The notes under the pieces are model-generated. The model did not search any database. It worked only from the letters and a program-made list of their open reading frames with translations, and had not been told where the DNA came from. The position numbers were made by a program, and so were the translations under genes. Shown here piece by piece: positions 24,601 through 37,145 of a stretch of DNA of 64,000 nt (within the stretch, counting starts at the first letter, position 1; each line of letters opens with the position of its first letter). The stretch is from Scilla litardierei (Eukaryota > Streptophyta > Magnoliopsida > Asparagales > Asparagaceae), in contig CM061141.1 in NCBI GenBank assembly GCA_030789695.1, positions 168,647,079-168,711,078 on the forward strand. The letters run 5' to 3'.

Positions 24601-27081
24601 AAAGGACATTTTTGCGGATTTTTCTGGGCTCGGGATATTTTCTGCATTTTCTAGAAGATATGGATCGTTTTATTAAATGATATCATTTTTGGCCAAATTT
24701 TATTTCCTCTTATTGTTTATTTGAAGATGCAATCTCCCTGTTCCAACGGGTAATTTTGGGGATTTTTGTGCTCAGTGATATTTTCTATATTTTATTAAAG
24801 AAATGAATCTTATTAAATGATATGATTTTTAGCCTAATTTTGTCTTCTCTTATTTTTTCAGTTGAAGATGGCAAGCTGCCAGTTCCAACGGACAATTTTG
24901 TGGATTTCTCTGAGCTCGACACTATTTTTCTACATTTATGTGAAGTTATGAATCTTTTTATTAAATGATATGATTTTTTGAACTAAATTTGTCTTCTCCT
25001 ATTTTTCAATTGAAGATGGAGATATCCCGATTCCAATGGACAATTTTGCATATTATTCTGACCTCGGGGCTATTTTCTAAATTTTCTTGAAGATATGGAT
25101 TTTTTAAAAAATGATATGAGTTTCGGCCTAATTTTGTCTACTCTTATTTTTCAGTTGAAGATGGTGATCTTTCAGTCCCACCGAATATTTTTACGGATTT
25201 TTCGAAGCCCGGTGCTATTTTCTACATTTTATGGAAGATATGATTTTTTATTAAATGATATGATTTTTATATCCTACGTTTTTCTTCACTTATTTTTCAG
25301 TTGAATATTGCGATCTACCGATTCCAGCGGACATTTTTATTGATTTTTGTTACCTTCGGGCTATTTTTCTTCATTTTATGAAGATATGGATCATTTTTTA
25401 AAGGATATGATTTTTGGCATAATGTTGTCTTCTCTTATTTTTCAGTTGAAGATGGCATGCTCACGGTTCCAACGGAGATTTTTGCGAATTTTATCTTCAC
25501 ATATTTTTAGATGAAGATGGCAATTTCCCGGTTCTAACAGACATTTTACGGATTTTTCTTATCTCTGTGCTATTTTCTTCATTTTCTGTAAGATATATAT
25601 CTTTAGATTAAATAATATGACTTTTATAGCCTTATTTTGTCTTCTCTTATTTTTAAGTTGAAAATGGCGATCTCCATGTTCCAACAGACATTTTTGTGGA
25701 TTTTTCTGAGCTTGGTGCTATTTTCTTTATTTTATTGAATATATGGCTCTTTTTATCAAATGATATGATTTTTAGTCTAATTTTGTCTTCTATTATTTTT
25801 CACTTGAAGATGTTGATCTCCCGCTTTCAACGGACATTTTTGCAGATATTTCTGAGCTTGCGACTATTTTTCTACATTTTCGGAAAGTTATGTATCTTTT
25901 TATTACATGGTATCATTTTTTGGCCAAATTTTGTCTTCTCTTTTTTTAGTTGAAGAAGAAGATCTCTGATTTCCAACAAACATTTATGCAGATTTTTCTA
26001 AGATCCGGGCTATTTTCTAAATTTTCTAGAAGAAATGGATTTTTATATTAAGTGATATGATTTTTATAGCCTAATTTTGTCTTCTCTTATTTTTCAGTTG
26101 AAGATGGTGGTTTCTCAGTTCCAACAGATATTTTTGCGTCTTTTTTAAGCTCGGGACTATTTTTCTACATTTCTAAAAAGTTATAGATCTTTTTTAAATG
26201 ATATGATTTTTAGGTCTAATTTTGTCTTCTCTTATTTTTTTTCTTTGAAGATGTCGATCGCCCGGTTCCAATTGACATTTAAAGGATTTTTCTGAGCTTT
26301 AGGCTATTTCGAAATTTTCTGTAAGATATAAATCTTTATGTTAAATTATATGATTTTATAGCCTAATTTTGTTTTCTCTAATTTTTTTAGTTAAAGATGT
26401 CGATCTCCCGGATCCAATGTCCACTTTTGTAGATTTTTCTAAACTCGAAACTGTTTCTTACAGTTTATCGAAGATATGGATCGTTTTGTTAAATGATGTG
26501 ATTTTATAGACTATGTTTTTCTTCTCTTATTTTTAGTTGAATATGTTGATCTCTCGGCTTCACTGGAAATTTTTGTGGACGCTCCGGTCTATTTTCTACA
26601 CTTTCTATAAGATATGAGTCTTAATGTTAAATGATATGATTTTGATGGCCTAATTTTTTTTTCTCTTATTTTTCAGATGAAGGTTGCAGTCTCCTGGTTC
26701 CAAAGAACATTTTTGCGGATTTTTCTTAGCTCTGTGCTATTTTCTATATTTTTCGTAAGATCTGGATCTTTTTATTAAATGATATGATTTTTATGTCCTA
26801 ATTTTCTCTTCTCTTACTTTTCAGTTTAATAGGACGATCTCCCGTTTCCAACGGAAATTTTTGCGTGTTTTTCTGAGGTCGTGGATATTTTCCAGATCAT
26901 TTGGAAGGTAAGGATCTTTATATTAAATGATATGATTTTTTGGCCATATTTTGTCTTCAATTATATTTCGGTTGAAGATCGCGATCTCCCGGTTCTAACA
27001 GACAGTTTGGCGGAATTTTCTTAGCTCCAGACTATTTTTCACATTTTTTGGAAGATATGGATCGTTTTATTAAATGATATC

Positions 27082-27147
27082 AGAGAAGACAAAATTAGGG
27101 CAAAAAATGTCCGTTGAAATCGGAAAATCGCCATCTTCCACTGATAA
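27082..27147 (-). repeat. Inverted satellite monomer patch 4
   Basis: Begins with the shared junction GATATCAGAGAAGACAAAAT and ends AATCGCCATCTTCCACTGAT, a shortened inverted monomer. Confidence 0.8.
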
Positions 27148-30100
27148 TGTTTTTATATATCATTTTCTAAGCCTGTGCTATTTTCTAGATTTTATGAAAG
27201 ATACGGATCTTTCTATTAATTGATATGATTTTTATAGCCTAGATTTGCATTTTCTTATTTTTCAGTTGAAGATAGCAATCTTTTTTATTAAATGATATGA
27301 TATTTTGGCCTAATTTTGTGTTCTCTTATATTTTGGTTGAGGATGTCGATCACTCGGTTCCAACGGACATTTTTGCAGATTTTTCTATGCTCGGGGCTAT
27401 TTTGTACACTTTCTAGAAGATAAGAATCTTTATATTAAATGATATGATTTTTATATCCTAATTTTTCTTCTCTTATTTTTTTCAGTTGAAGATGGCGATC
27501 TCCCAGTTCCAACGGACATTTTTGTGTATTTTTCTGAGCTCCAAGCTATTTTCAACATTTTATTAAAGGTACATATCTCTTTAATAAATAACAAGATTTT
27601 TGTGGCCTAATTTTGTCTTCTCTTATTTTTCAGTTATATATGTCGATTTCTCGGTTCTAACGGACATTTCAGGATTTTTCTTAACTTTTGGGGATTTCTA
27701 CATTTTCTTGATATAATTTCTTATTAAATGATATGCTTTTTGGCCTAATTTTGTCTTCTATTTTTTCCGTTGAATATTGCGATCTCCTGGTTCCAACAGA
27801 CATTTGTGCAAATTTTTCTAAGCTCGGTGATATTTTCTACATTTATGGCAGATATGTATCTTTTTATTAAATGATATGATTTTTGGCCTAATTTTATCTT
27901 CTGTTATTTTTCTGTGGAAGATGGAGATCACCTGGTTCCATCAGACATTTTTTTTGTGATATGAATTTTTATATTAAATGATATGATTTTTATAACCTAA
28001 TTTGGTCTTCTCTTATTATCTAGTTGAAGATGGTGATCTCCCGGTTCGCACGTACATTTTTGTCTATTTTTCTTAGTTCGGGGCTATTTTTCTTCATTTT
28101 CGGGAAGTTATGGATCTTTTTATTTAATAAAATGATTTTAACTTAATTTTTTCTTCTCTTATTTTTATTAGTAGAAGATAACGATCTCCTAGTTCCAACG
28201 GACATTTTTGAGGAATTTTCTTGGCTCTGGGTTATTTTCCACTTCTTTCAAAGATATGTATCATTTTATTAAATGATATGATATTTTGGCCTAATTTTGT
28301 ATTCTCTCTTTTTTTAGTTGGAGATGGCGATCTCTCGGTTCCAACTGATATTTTTGCAGATTTTTCTGAGCTGGCGGTTATTTTGTACACTTTCTGGAAG
28401 ATAAGAATCTTTATATTAATTGATATGATTTTTATATCCTAATGTTTTCTTCTCTTATTTTTTGTTGAAGATGGCGATCTCCTGGTTCCAACAAACATTT
28501 TTGTTGATTTTTCTGAGCTCCAAACTATTTTCTACATTTTATTAAAGATATGGATCTCTTTATTAAAGGACAAGATTTTTGTAGACTAATTTTGTCTTCT
28601 CAATTTTTATCAGTTGAATATGGCAATCTTTTGGTTCCAACGGACATTTTTGCAGATTTTTCTTAGGCTTGGGCTTTTTTCTATGTATTTTGGAAGAAAT
28701 GAGTCTTTTTATTAAATGATATGATTTTTTGGCCTAATTTTGTTTTCTCTTTTTTAGTTGAATATTGCATTCCGCCGGTTCCAATGGACATTTGTGCAGA
28801 TTTTTCTGAGCTCGGTGATATTTTCTACATTTTATGGTAGATATATATCTTTTCATTAAATGATACGGTTTTTGGTCTATTTTGTCTTCTTTTATTTTTC
28901 GGTTGAAGATGGCGATCTACAGGTTCCAACAGGCATTTTTTCGGATTTTTCTGAGCACCGATATATTTTCTATATTTTCGAAAAATTATGGATCTTATTA
29001 TTAAATGATATGATTTTATAATCTAATTTTGTCTTTTCTTATTATTTAGTGGAAGATGGCAATCTCCCGGTTCCAGTGGACATTTTTGTCGATTTTTCTG
29101 AGGTTGGGCTATTTTTCTACATTTTCGAAAAGTTAAGGATATTTTTATTAAATGCTATGATTTTTTGACCTAATTTTTTCTTCCCTTATTTTTCAGATGA
29201 AGATGGCAATCTCCTGGTTTTAACGAACATTTTGCGGATTTTTTTGAGCTCCGGGATATTTTCTACATTTTCGGAAAGTTATGTATCTTTTTATTAAATG
29301 ATATGATTTTTATGGCTAATGTTGTCTTCTCTTATTTTTAAGTTGAAGTTGTCGATCTTCCGGTTCCAAGTGACATTTTGCGTATTTTTTTAAGCTAGGT
29401 GCTATTTTCTATATTTTATGGAAGATACCGAACTTTTTATTAAATAATACGATTTTCATAGCCAACATTTGTATTCTCTTATTATTTCAGTTGAAGATGG
29501 CAATCTCTAGGTTTCAACTGACATTTTCGCGGAGTTTTCTACATTTTTCGGAAGTTAAGTATCTGTTTAAGAAATGATATGCTTTTGGGCCCTACTATTG
29601 TCGTCTCTCTTTTTAATTTGAAGATGGTGATCTCCCGGTCCCAAAGGACATTTGGGCGGTTTTTTAGCTTCAGGCTATTTTCTATATTTTTGTATAATAT
29701 GAATCTTTATATTAAATAATATAATTTTTATAACCTAATTTGTCATCTCTTATTTTTCACATGAAGATGGCGATCTCTCGGTTCCCAGGGACAAATTTTG
29801 CAGATTTTTCTGAGCACATGGCTATTTTTGTACATTTTCGAAAAGTTATGGATCTTTTTATTAAATGATAAGTTTTTGGCCTAATTTTGTCTTCTTTTAT
29901 TTTTCAGTTGAAGATTGCGATCTCCCGTTTCTATGGACATTTTGTGTATTATTCTAAATACGGGACTATTTTCTAAATTTTCTAGAACATAAGTATCTTT
30001 TTATTAAATGATAAGGTTTTTGGCCTAATTTTGTCGTTTTTATTTTTAGTTGAAGATGTCGATCTCCCTGTTCCAACAGATATTTTTGCGGATTTTTATA

Positions 30101-33082
30101 TGGTGGGTGCTATTTTGTACATTTTTATAAATGATTTGATTTTTATTGCCAACGTTTGTCTTCTCTTATTTTTTTCAGTTGAAGATGGCGATCTCCTGGT
30201 TCCAATGGACATTTTTGCGGATTTTTCTTAGCTTGAGTATGGTGTTCTACATTTTTTGAAAGATATATATCTTTTTATGAAATGATATGATTTGTTGGCA
30301 TAATTTTATCTTCTCTATTTTTTCAGAAGAACGCGACAATCTCCCGGTTCCAACTAACATTTTTCTAAACTCCGGTTCCAACTAACGGTAATCTCCTAAT
30401 TTTATCTTATCTATTCTATAAGATATGAATCTTTTTTAAATGATATGATTTTGATTAGCCTAATTTTGTATACTTTTATTTTTTGTAGTAGACGGAGATC
30501 TCCCGGTTCCAACGGAAATTTTTGCAGATTTTTCAAAGTTTTGTGCTATTTTCTACATTTTATAGAATATATGAATTTTTATTAAATGATATGGCTTTTT
30601 ATATCCTACGTTTTCTTCTCTTATGTTTCAGATGAATATTGCGATCTATCGGTTCCAGCGAACATTTTTACTGATTTTTGTTAGCTTGGGGCTATTTTTC
30701 TTCATTTTATGGAAGATATGGATCATTTAATTAAATAATATGATTTTTGGCCAAATGTTGTCCTCTCTTACTTTTTTTAGTTGAAGATGGCGTTCTCACG
30801 GTTCCAACGGTGATTTTTGCGGATTTTTTTGACCTTAAGGCTATTTTCTACATTTTCTGGAAGATATGGATCTTTTTATTAAAAGATATGAATTTTAGGC
30901 CTGATTTATTCTTCTCTTATTTTGCAGATGAAGATGGAGATCTCCCTGTCCCAATGGACATTTTCGAGTATTTTTTCTGAGCTCCGGCCTATTTTCTAAA
31001 TTTTATGTAAGATATGAATCTTTAGATTAAATGATATGATTTTTATGGCCTAATTTTGTCTTCTCTGATTTTTAAGTTGAAGATGTCGATCTCCCGGTTC
31101 CAACGACCAATTTTGCGGATTTTTCTAAACACGGAACTATGCTCTACAGTTTATTGAAGATATGGATCTTTTTATTAAATGATATGATTTTATAGACTAA
31201 GTTTGTCTTCTCTTATTTTTTACTTGAATATGGCAATCTCCCAGTTCCAACGAAATTTTTTGCAGAATTTTCTGAGCTCCGTGCTATTTTCTACATTTTC
31301 TGTAAGATATGGATCTTTGTATTAAATGATAAAAAATTTAGGGCGTAATTTTGTCCTCTCTTATTTTTTAGAAGAAGATGTCAATCTCCCGGTTCCAACA
31401 GACATTTATGCGGATTTTACTGAGCTCTAGGCTATTTTCTACATTTTTTCTAAGATAGGGATTTATATATTAAATGATATGATTTTTATGGCTTAATTTT
31501 GACTTCTCTTATTTTTCAGTTGAAGATGGCGATCTCCCATTTCTAACGGATTTTTTTGCGTATTTTCTGTGTTCGGGGATATTTTCTATATCTACTGGAA
31601 TATAAGGATCTTTATATTTTTTGATATGATTTTTGTTGCCTAATTTTGTCTTCTCTAATAATCTAGTTGATGGTGGTGATTTTTTTATTAAATGATATTA
31701 TTTTTTGCCTCATTTTGTCTTCTCCTATATTTCAGTTTAAGATGGCGTTCTCTCGGTTCCAACGGACATTTTTGCAGATTTTTTTGACATAGAAGCTATT
31801 TTCCATATTTTCTGGAAAATATGGATCGTTTTAATAAATTATATTATTTTTGGCTTAATTTTGTTTTCTCATATTTTTCAGACGAAGATGGCGATCTCCG
31901 GGTTCCAACTAACATTTTTGCAGATTTTCTAAGTTCGGAGCAATTTTTCAACATTTTATGGAAGATATGGATAATTTTATTAACTGATATGATCTTTTGG
32001 CCTAATTTTGTCTTCTCTTATTTTTCTGTTGAAGATGGCGTTCTCTCTGTTCCTACTGATATTTTTGCGAATTTTTTGACGTAGAAGCTATTTTCTACAT
32101 TTTCTGGAAGATATGGATTTTTTATTATTTAATTTGGATTTTAAGCCTAATTTTTCTTCTCTTATTTTTCAAATTATGATGGCGATCTCCCAGTTCTAAC
32201 GGACCTTTTTGCGTTTTTTCTTAGCTATTGGCTTTTTTCTAAATTTTCTGTAAGATATGTACCTTTAAATTAAAAGATATGATTTTTTTCTAACCTAATT
32301 TTGTCTTTTCTTATTTTTCAGTTGAAGATGGTGATCTCCCGGTTCAGACAGACATTTTGGCAGATTTTACTTAGCTCGGATCTATTTTCTATATTTTCTA
32401 GAAGATATGCATCTTTTAATTAAATTATATAATTTTTTCCTAATTTTGTCTTCTCTTATTTTTCAATTGAAGATATCAATATCTCTGTTCCAACGGACAT
32501 TTTCGCGGATTTTTCTGAGCTCTGGGCTATTTTTTGCATTTTCTGGAAGATATTGATCATTTTATTTAATGATATGATTTTTAAGCCTAATTTTGTATTG
32601 TCTTACTTTTCAGATGAAGATGGCAATCTTCCTGTTCCAATGGATATTTTGCGGATTTTTCTTAGCTCTGGGTTATTTTCTATATTTTCTGTAAGATATG
32701 GATCTTTAGAATAAATGATTTGATTTTTATAGCCAAATTTTGTCTTCTCTTATTTTTCAGTTGACGATGACGATCTCCTGACGAACATTTTTGCTGATTT
32801 TTCTGAGCTCAGCGCTATTTTCTATATTTTCTTGTAGATAAGGATCTTTATATTAATTGATATGATTATTATTGCATAATTTTGTCTTCTCTTATTTTTC
32901 GGTTGAAGATGGCGATCTTTTTATTAAATGATTTGATTTTTTGGCCTTATTTTGTCTTCTCTTATATTTCAGTTGAAGTTGGCGTTCTCCTGGTTCCATC
33001 AGATATTTTTGCAGATTTTTCTGAAATTTGGATTATTTTTCACATATTATGGAAGATATAGATCGTTTTATTAAATGATATC

Positions 33083-33236
33083 AGAGAAGACAAATATAGG
33101 CCAAAAATGTCCGTTGAAACTGGGATATTGCCATCTTCAACTAAAATAGAAGAGAGAACAAAATTCGGAACCAGAAAATCACATCTTCATCTATAAGAAT
33201 GTCCGTCGTAACTAGGATATCGCCATCTTCAACTGA
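33083..33236 (-). repeat. Inverted satellite monomer patch 5
   Basis: Begins with the shared junction GATATCAGAGAAGACAAATA and runs about one monomer in reverse, ending ATCGCCATCTTCAACTGAT. Confidence 0.8.
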
Positions 33237-34253
33237 TATGATTTTTATTTGTCATTTTCAGTGCTTGGTGCTATTTTCTACATTTTATGAAAGATATATA
33301 TCTTTTTATTAATTGATAAGATTTTTATAGCCTAAATTTGTCTTCTATTATTTTCTATTTGAGATGGCGATCTTTTTATTAAATGATATGATTTTTAAGC
33401 CTAATTTTGTCTTGTGTTATATTCCAGTTGATAATAGCGATCTCTCGGTTACAACGGACATTTTTGCGGATTTTTCTGACCACCGGGCTATTTTCCACAT
33501 CGTGGGAAGATATGTTTCATTTTGTTAAATGATATGATTCTTTGGCCTAATTTTGACTTCTCTTATTTTTTTCAATTGAAGATGGCGATCTCCCGGTTCC
33601 AAGGGACATTTTTACATATTTTCCTGAGCTCGGGGCTATTTTAGACACTTTCTGGAAGATAAGAATCTTTATTTAGATGAAATGATTTTTATATCCTAAC
33701 TTTTCTTCTCTTATTTTTCAGTTGAAGATGGCGATCTCCCAGTTCCAACGAACATTTTTGCAGATTTTTTTGATCTCCAGGCTATTTTCTACATTTTATT
33801 AAAGAAATGGATCTCTTTATTAAATGACAAGGCTTTTATAGCCTAATTTTGGCTTCTCATATTTTTCAGTTGAAGATGGCGATCTATAGGTTCCAATATA
33901 CATTTTGTGGGAAGATATGAATCTTTTTATTAAAAGATATTATTTTTTGCCTAATTTCACCTTCTCTTTTTTTAGTTGAAGATGACGATCTCACGGTTCC
34001 AACGGACATTTGTGTGTATTTTTCTGAGCATGGTGCTATTTTCTACATTTTATGGCAGAGATATATCTTTTTATTAAACGAAATGATTATATGGCCTTAT
34101 TTTGTCTTCTCTTATTTTCCAGTTGATGATGGCGATTTCCTAGTTCCAACGGACATTTTTTCGGATTTTTCATAACTCCGAGCCATTTTCTGCATTATCT
34201 GTTTGATATGAATATTTATATTAAATGATATGATTTTTATATCCTAATTTCGT

Positions 34254-35039
34254 CTCGTCACGCCCCGCTTCTCATAATACTTGTGAGCGAGGACGCGAGT
34301 GGGTCCGCATAGGCTGAAGTGGTGAAGCTTATGTTGAGTATTGGACTTCTTCTTACTTGGTGTTAATGATGAGCAAACATAAATACTTGTGACTAATCCC
34401 CTATTTGCAGTTAATCCATTGTCTAAGCATATCATGAAGATCAATTAGCAATGGATGACACTCAAAGATCATTGAAAGAAAAGGAAGTGGATTGGATGAT
34501 CAAACATGGTGATTGAAGCTCCTAGAAGACTTCAAGCTCATGCGTTGGATAGAAGAGAGAGTTCTTCAAATGTAATCTTCTTGTTTCTCTTCTAGTATGT
34601 AGCTTAGAAGTAGAACTATGTTGGAGTGCACACACATCTTCATTTCAGTCTTAGGAAATCATTAGATCAACCTTCCTTAGACTCTAATTCATTTCTATCA
34701 AGAATGTGCATGTCATGATCTCAACAATCGACTGCTGAACAATTAACAGTTGCCTGTCTCAGAACAGTTGACTGTATTTTGTTCTACAGTCGCCTGTTAT
34801 GCACAAACTTAATTAGTCAATTTTTTGGGCTTCTGAGCTTTAACTCTATCAGGCAACTGCTGTGCATTTCACAGGCGCCTGTCATAGTGACAATCGACTG
34901 TGGTTTGTTACTCAGTCGACTGTCTATCTTCACCCCAAACTAATTCTCAGCTTTGATTATTTACAGTCGACTAATGTTGTATTTACAGTCGACTGTCCAA
35001 CTGGCACAGTCGACTGTCAATGTGACTCTCCCTGAAAGG
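34254..35039. other. Unassigned fragment, target of element A
   Basis: The sequence changes abruptly from satellite at about 34254 (CGTCACGCCCCGCTTCTC). I see no coding region. Its texture resembles the non-coding part of an LTR retrotransposon, but I cannot assign a family. The 3' part (34724-35019) is dense with a short palindromic motif described separately. It ends at AAAGG (35035-35039), the bases next to the LTR of element A. Confidence 0.4.
34724..35019. repeat. Cluster of palindromic ACAGTCGACTGT-like motifs, part 1
   Basis: About 11 irregularly spaced copies of a 10-12 base motif whose core is CAGTCGACTG, with variants such as ACAGGCGCCTGT, CAATCGACTGT and ACAGTTGCCTGT. Several copies are perfect palindromes. 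No monomer-like sequence lies between them. Confidence 0.7.
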
Positions 35040-36362
35040 TGATACTCGCAAGTGTACGAGGTCGGCAAATAATATACCCGGTAAGTACGGGATCGTATCC
35101 ACAGAGACGGAACTAATCTGCAAATTCACACAAATAGTCAGAGCATGTAAAGAATGGTTAAGGGTTCTAACCACCCATTGGATACATAGATGCAACAATT
35201 ACGAAGCACCACCGTTTTGCGGCTCCTCCATGGATAGTATCTAATCCAATTAATTATGAGTTTAATTCCCCCAAACAACATGGATTAACAAGGAGTGCTG
35301 GAAATTAACATTAGCAGGGCAGTCAAAACATCCTACATCAATCCAAAATACACACACAATGAATCTAGCCTAGCATATCAAGAATAGAATCAACATTCAT
35401 AAAAATAGACATAGTTCAATGCAAGGAATCAAAGCAAATGTGTATCAGAGAGAGGGTTGGAGATTTGTCACCAAATATAAGCTTCTTCAATCAGCAATCA
35501 ATCTCGGTAATAGTAAAAACGAACTCAGAAAGCTCAAAACTCTCCAAAACCCTAATCCACTTCTTAAGGAAGAAGATGACCTACAAATAGCAAAAGATTG
35601 AGTTCTATCCCGTTCTCCCCTCATTACATCTGATTAGTAGTGTTTTATACCCCTAAGGGTAACATCTCATCCATCCAAATCATCATCCAACGATTCACAG
35701 CAACTGGAGAGAAATCGGGTTAAGAAAAACCCGTTTCTCGTAACCCAGACTGCGGGTGAAGAAACCCGATCAGTCGACTGTCGAACAAACGACAGTCGAA
35801 TGATGTGAAGATGACTGTCATCACTACCAAAGGGCGACAGACGACTGTCTTTAAAACTCACAGTCACCTGTATGATTCACATGCGACTGTCTTTTGTTCT
35901 TCAGTCGCCTGCTGAAGAAATGTCAAAATAACAGAGAGTTGGCTATTTTTGCTCCCTCGGGAATCTGAAATATCAGTCGACTGATGCGAAAGTGACAGGC
36001 GGCTGTCGTTGGGTTTCAGCTTCTCCAGCTTCAGTTCTTTAAAGGCAGGCGACTGCCATTGTTTGGGCAGTCGACTGTTGGGTTGCCCAGGCGACTGTCG
36101 TTCCATCTACATGCATCTGTTTTGTACTCCTCCTCTTGAGTTGATTTAGTCCCCTTCAGGACACCTGAAAATTCCAGAAAAATCCCTATAAATATAATAG
36201 ACATTTATACTGTTTTGGAAAGTGAAATTGTGCCAGAATAAAATCATACACACGCAAATGATGAATTAGCATAAATGTAGTTAAGAGAGCATGATTCCAT
36301 GGATTATATGCACAAGAGGAGATGATTATGAGGTTAGAATATGCAATATTTATTCATAATCA
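35040..36362 (-). mobile_element. Element A 3' LTR (1323 bp)
   Basis: On the minus strand the LTR starts TGATTATGAATAAAT right after a purine tract (GTTGGGGTGTG) and ends GCGAGTATCA; near its end it has the GTGGATACGATCCCGTACTT block typical of plant Athila/Tat-type LTR ends. It lies downstream of the Athila-type pol at 57262-59077 once nested elements are removed. The 5' LTR is outside the window, so the length is inferred from TG/CA ends only. An open frame at 35419-35601 has no homology I recognise. Confidence 0.72.
35770..36100. repeat. Cluster of palindromic ACAGTCGACTGT-like motifs, part 2
   Basis: About 11 more copies of the same motif within the LTR of element A: CAGTCGACTGTC near 35771, CAGTCGACTG near 35972 and 36066, with variants GCGACTGTC, CAGTCGCCTG and CAGGCGACTG. 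The same motif thus occurs in the LTR of A and in the fragment A inserted into. Confidence 0.7.
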
Positions 36363-36399
36363 CACACCCCAACTAGCGTTTTGCTAGTCCCTAGCAAAA
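36363..36399 (-). promoter_or_regulatory. Element A polypurine tract and adjoining stem-loop
   Basis: The complement of 36363-36374 reads AGTTGGGGTGTG, the plus-strand primer site next to the LTR. Just upstream on the minus strand, 36379-36399 forms a hairpin with arms TTTTGCTAG/CTAGCAAAA. Elements B and C carry the same pair at the same place. Confidence 0.8.
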
Positions 36400-37145
36400 T
36401 AAGTGACCAATCTCAAAATACAATGTTGACTCCATCCATGGATTATTGGCAATACTAAAGGGTGTTGAAATCATATATAAATGTGGGCAAAGTTCTCAAG
36501 TCTATACACTCTTCCCTAAGACTATAATCTCATTCCTCTTACACATTCCACCATCCACACCTAAGCTTAGTATACCCCTTAATATGTCGCAATCTCATGA
36601 TGTGAGATCCTTAGAAACTCTCGAGCTTATGGGATATAACACTTACTCCCTGGAAAGATCATGGAGATGAGTTGTGATTCAAATTTCATGCATTTACTCA
36701 AATTTCATGGCAATTTTTGCCTTATTCAAAGTACCATGGCAAAATTTCATGCCTTATTTAAATGTGCACAAGTGCACTTATTATTGTAGCATTTGATAGC
36801 ATTCATTTGAGCAACTCCAAATTCCAAGTCACTATCTTAGGATCCTTGAATATAAGCCTAGCCGAATATTTAAAATTCCTAAGGCTTAATCATTTGATCG
36901 TTGATACCAAGGTTTCTACATCACTATAGGGTTTCAAATGGGTGGTAATCGTCATGAGCTTCAAGCTAAAGGGCCAATGTAAGCATGTAGATAAATAATT
37001 AATTGCCCTTAGTACATAAAGATACAACACACCCTAATTTGCCAAAATCCACTTCAAGAATACATTTTTACCAAAGTTGGTAAGAATCACCACATTTAAT
37101 CAATGGGTCTAACAAAAAGCTATGGGTTGCAGAAATGTTGGTGAT
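36400..37145 (-). other. Element A non-coding region before its 3' LTR
   Basis: AT-rich stretch with no open reading frame of note and no repeat that I recognise. It is the non-coding part of A between pol and PPT and is contiguous, across element C, with 57019 onward. The bases GTGAT (37141-37145) form the left target site of C. Confidence 0.6.

Larger units (their letters stand above)
16696..34253 (+). repeat. 148-bp satellite array, block 3
   Basis: About 118 further head-to-tail monomers, resuming exactly where Copia-2 split the array and ending inside a monomer at about 34253 (TATATCCTAATTTCGTCT then unrelated sequence). Landmarks are as in the other blocks. It contains three inverted patches, a SINE-like insert and a second level of higher-order duplication. 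No gene is supported; the open frames seen are one- or two-monomer readings rich in Phe/Ile/Leu. Confidence 0.95.

Noticed and set aside
1738..34253. Dozens of 60-100 codon open frames rich in Phe, Ile and Leu that read like small membrane proteins (for example with FYIFWKIWIFLLNDMIF)
   Set aside because: They are translations of the 148-bp satellite. The unit length is not a multiple of three, starts and stops drift, and the same words appear in all frames with no conserved start.
1738..34253. CRISPR-like array of regular repeats
   Set aside because: The whole unit is repeated with no unique spacers, divergence is spread evenly, and the surroundings are eukaryotic retrotransposons.
34254..34700. 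A host gene between satellite and element A
   Set aside because: No frame longer than about 66 codons, no splice-consistent coding pattern, and the texture is that of a retrotransposon remnant.
35419..35601. Small protein in the LTR of A
   Set aside because: Sixty codons, inside an LTR, no recognisable motif or supporting context.
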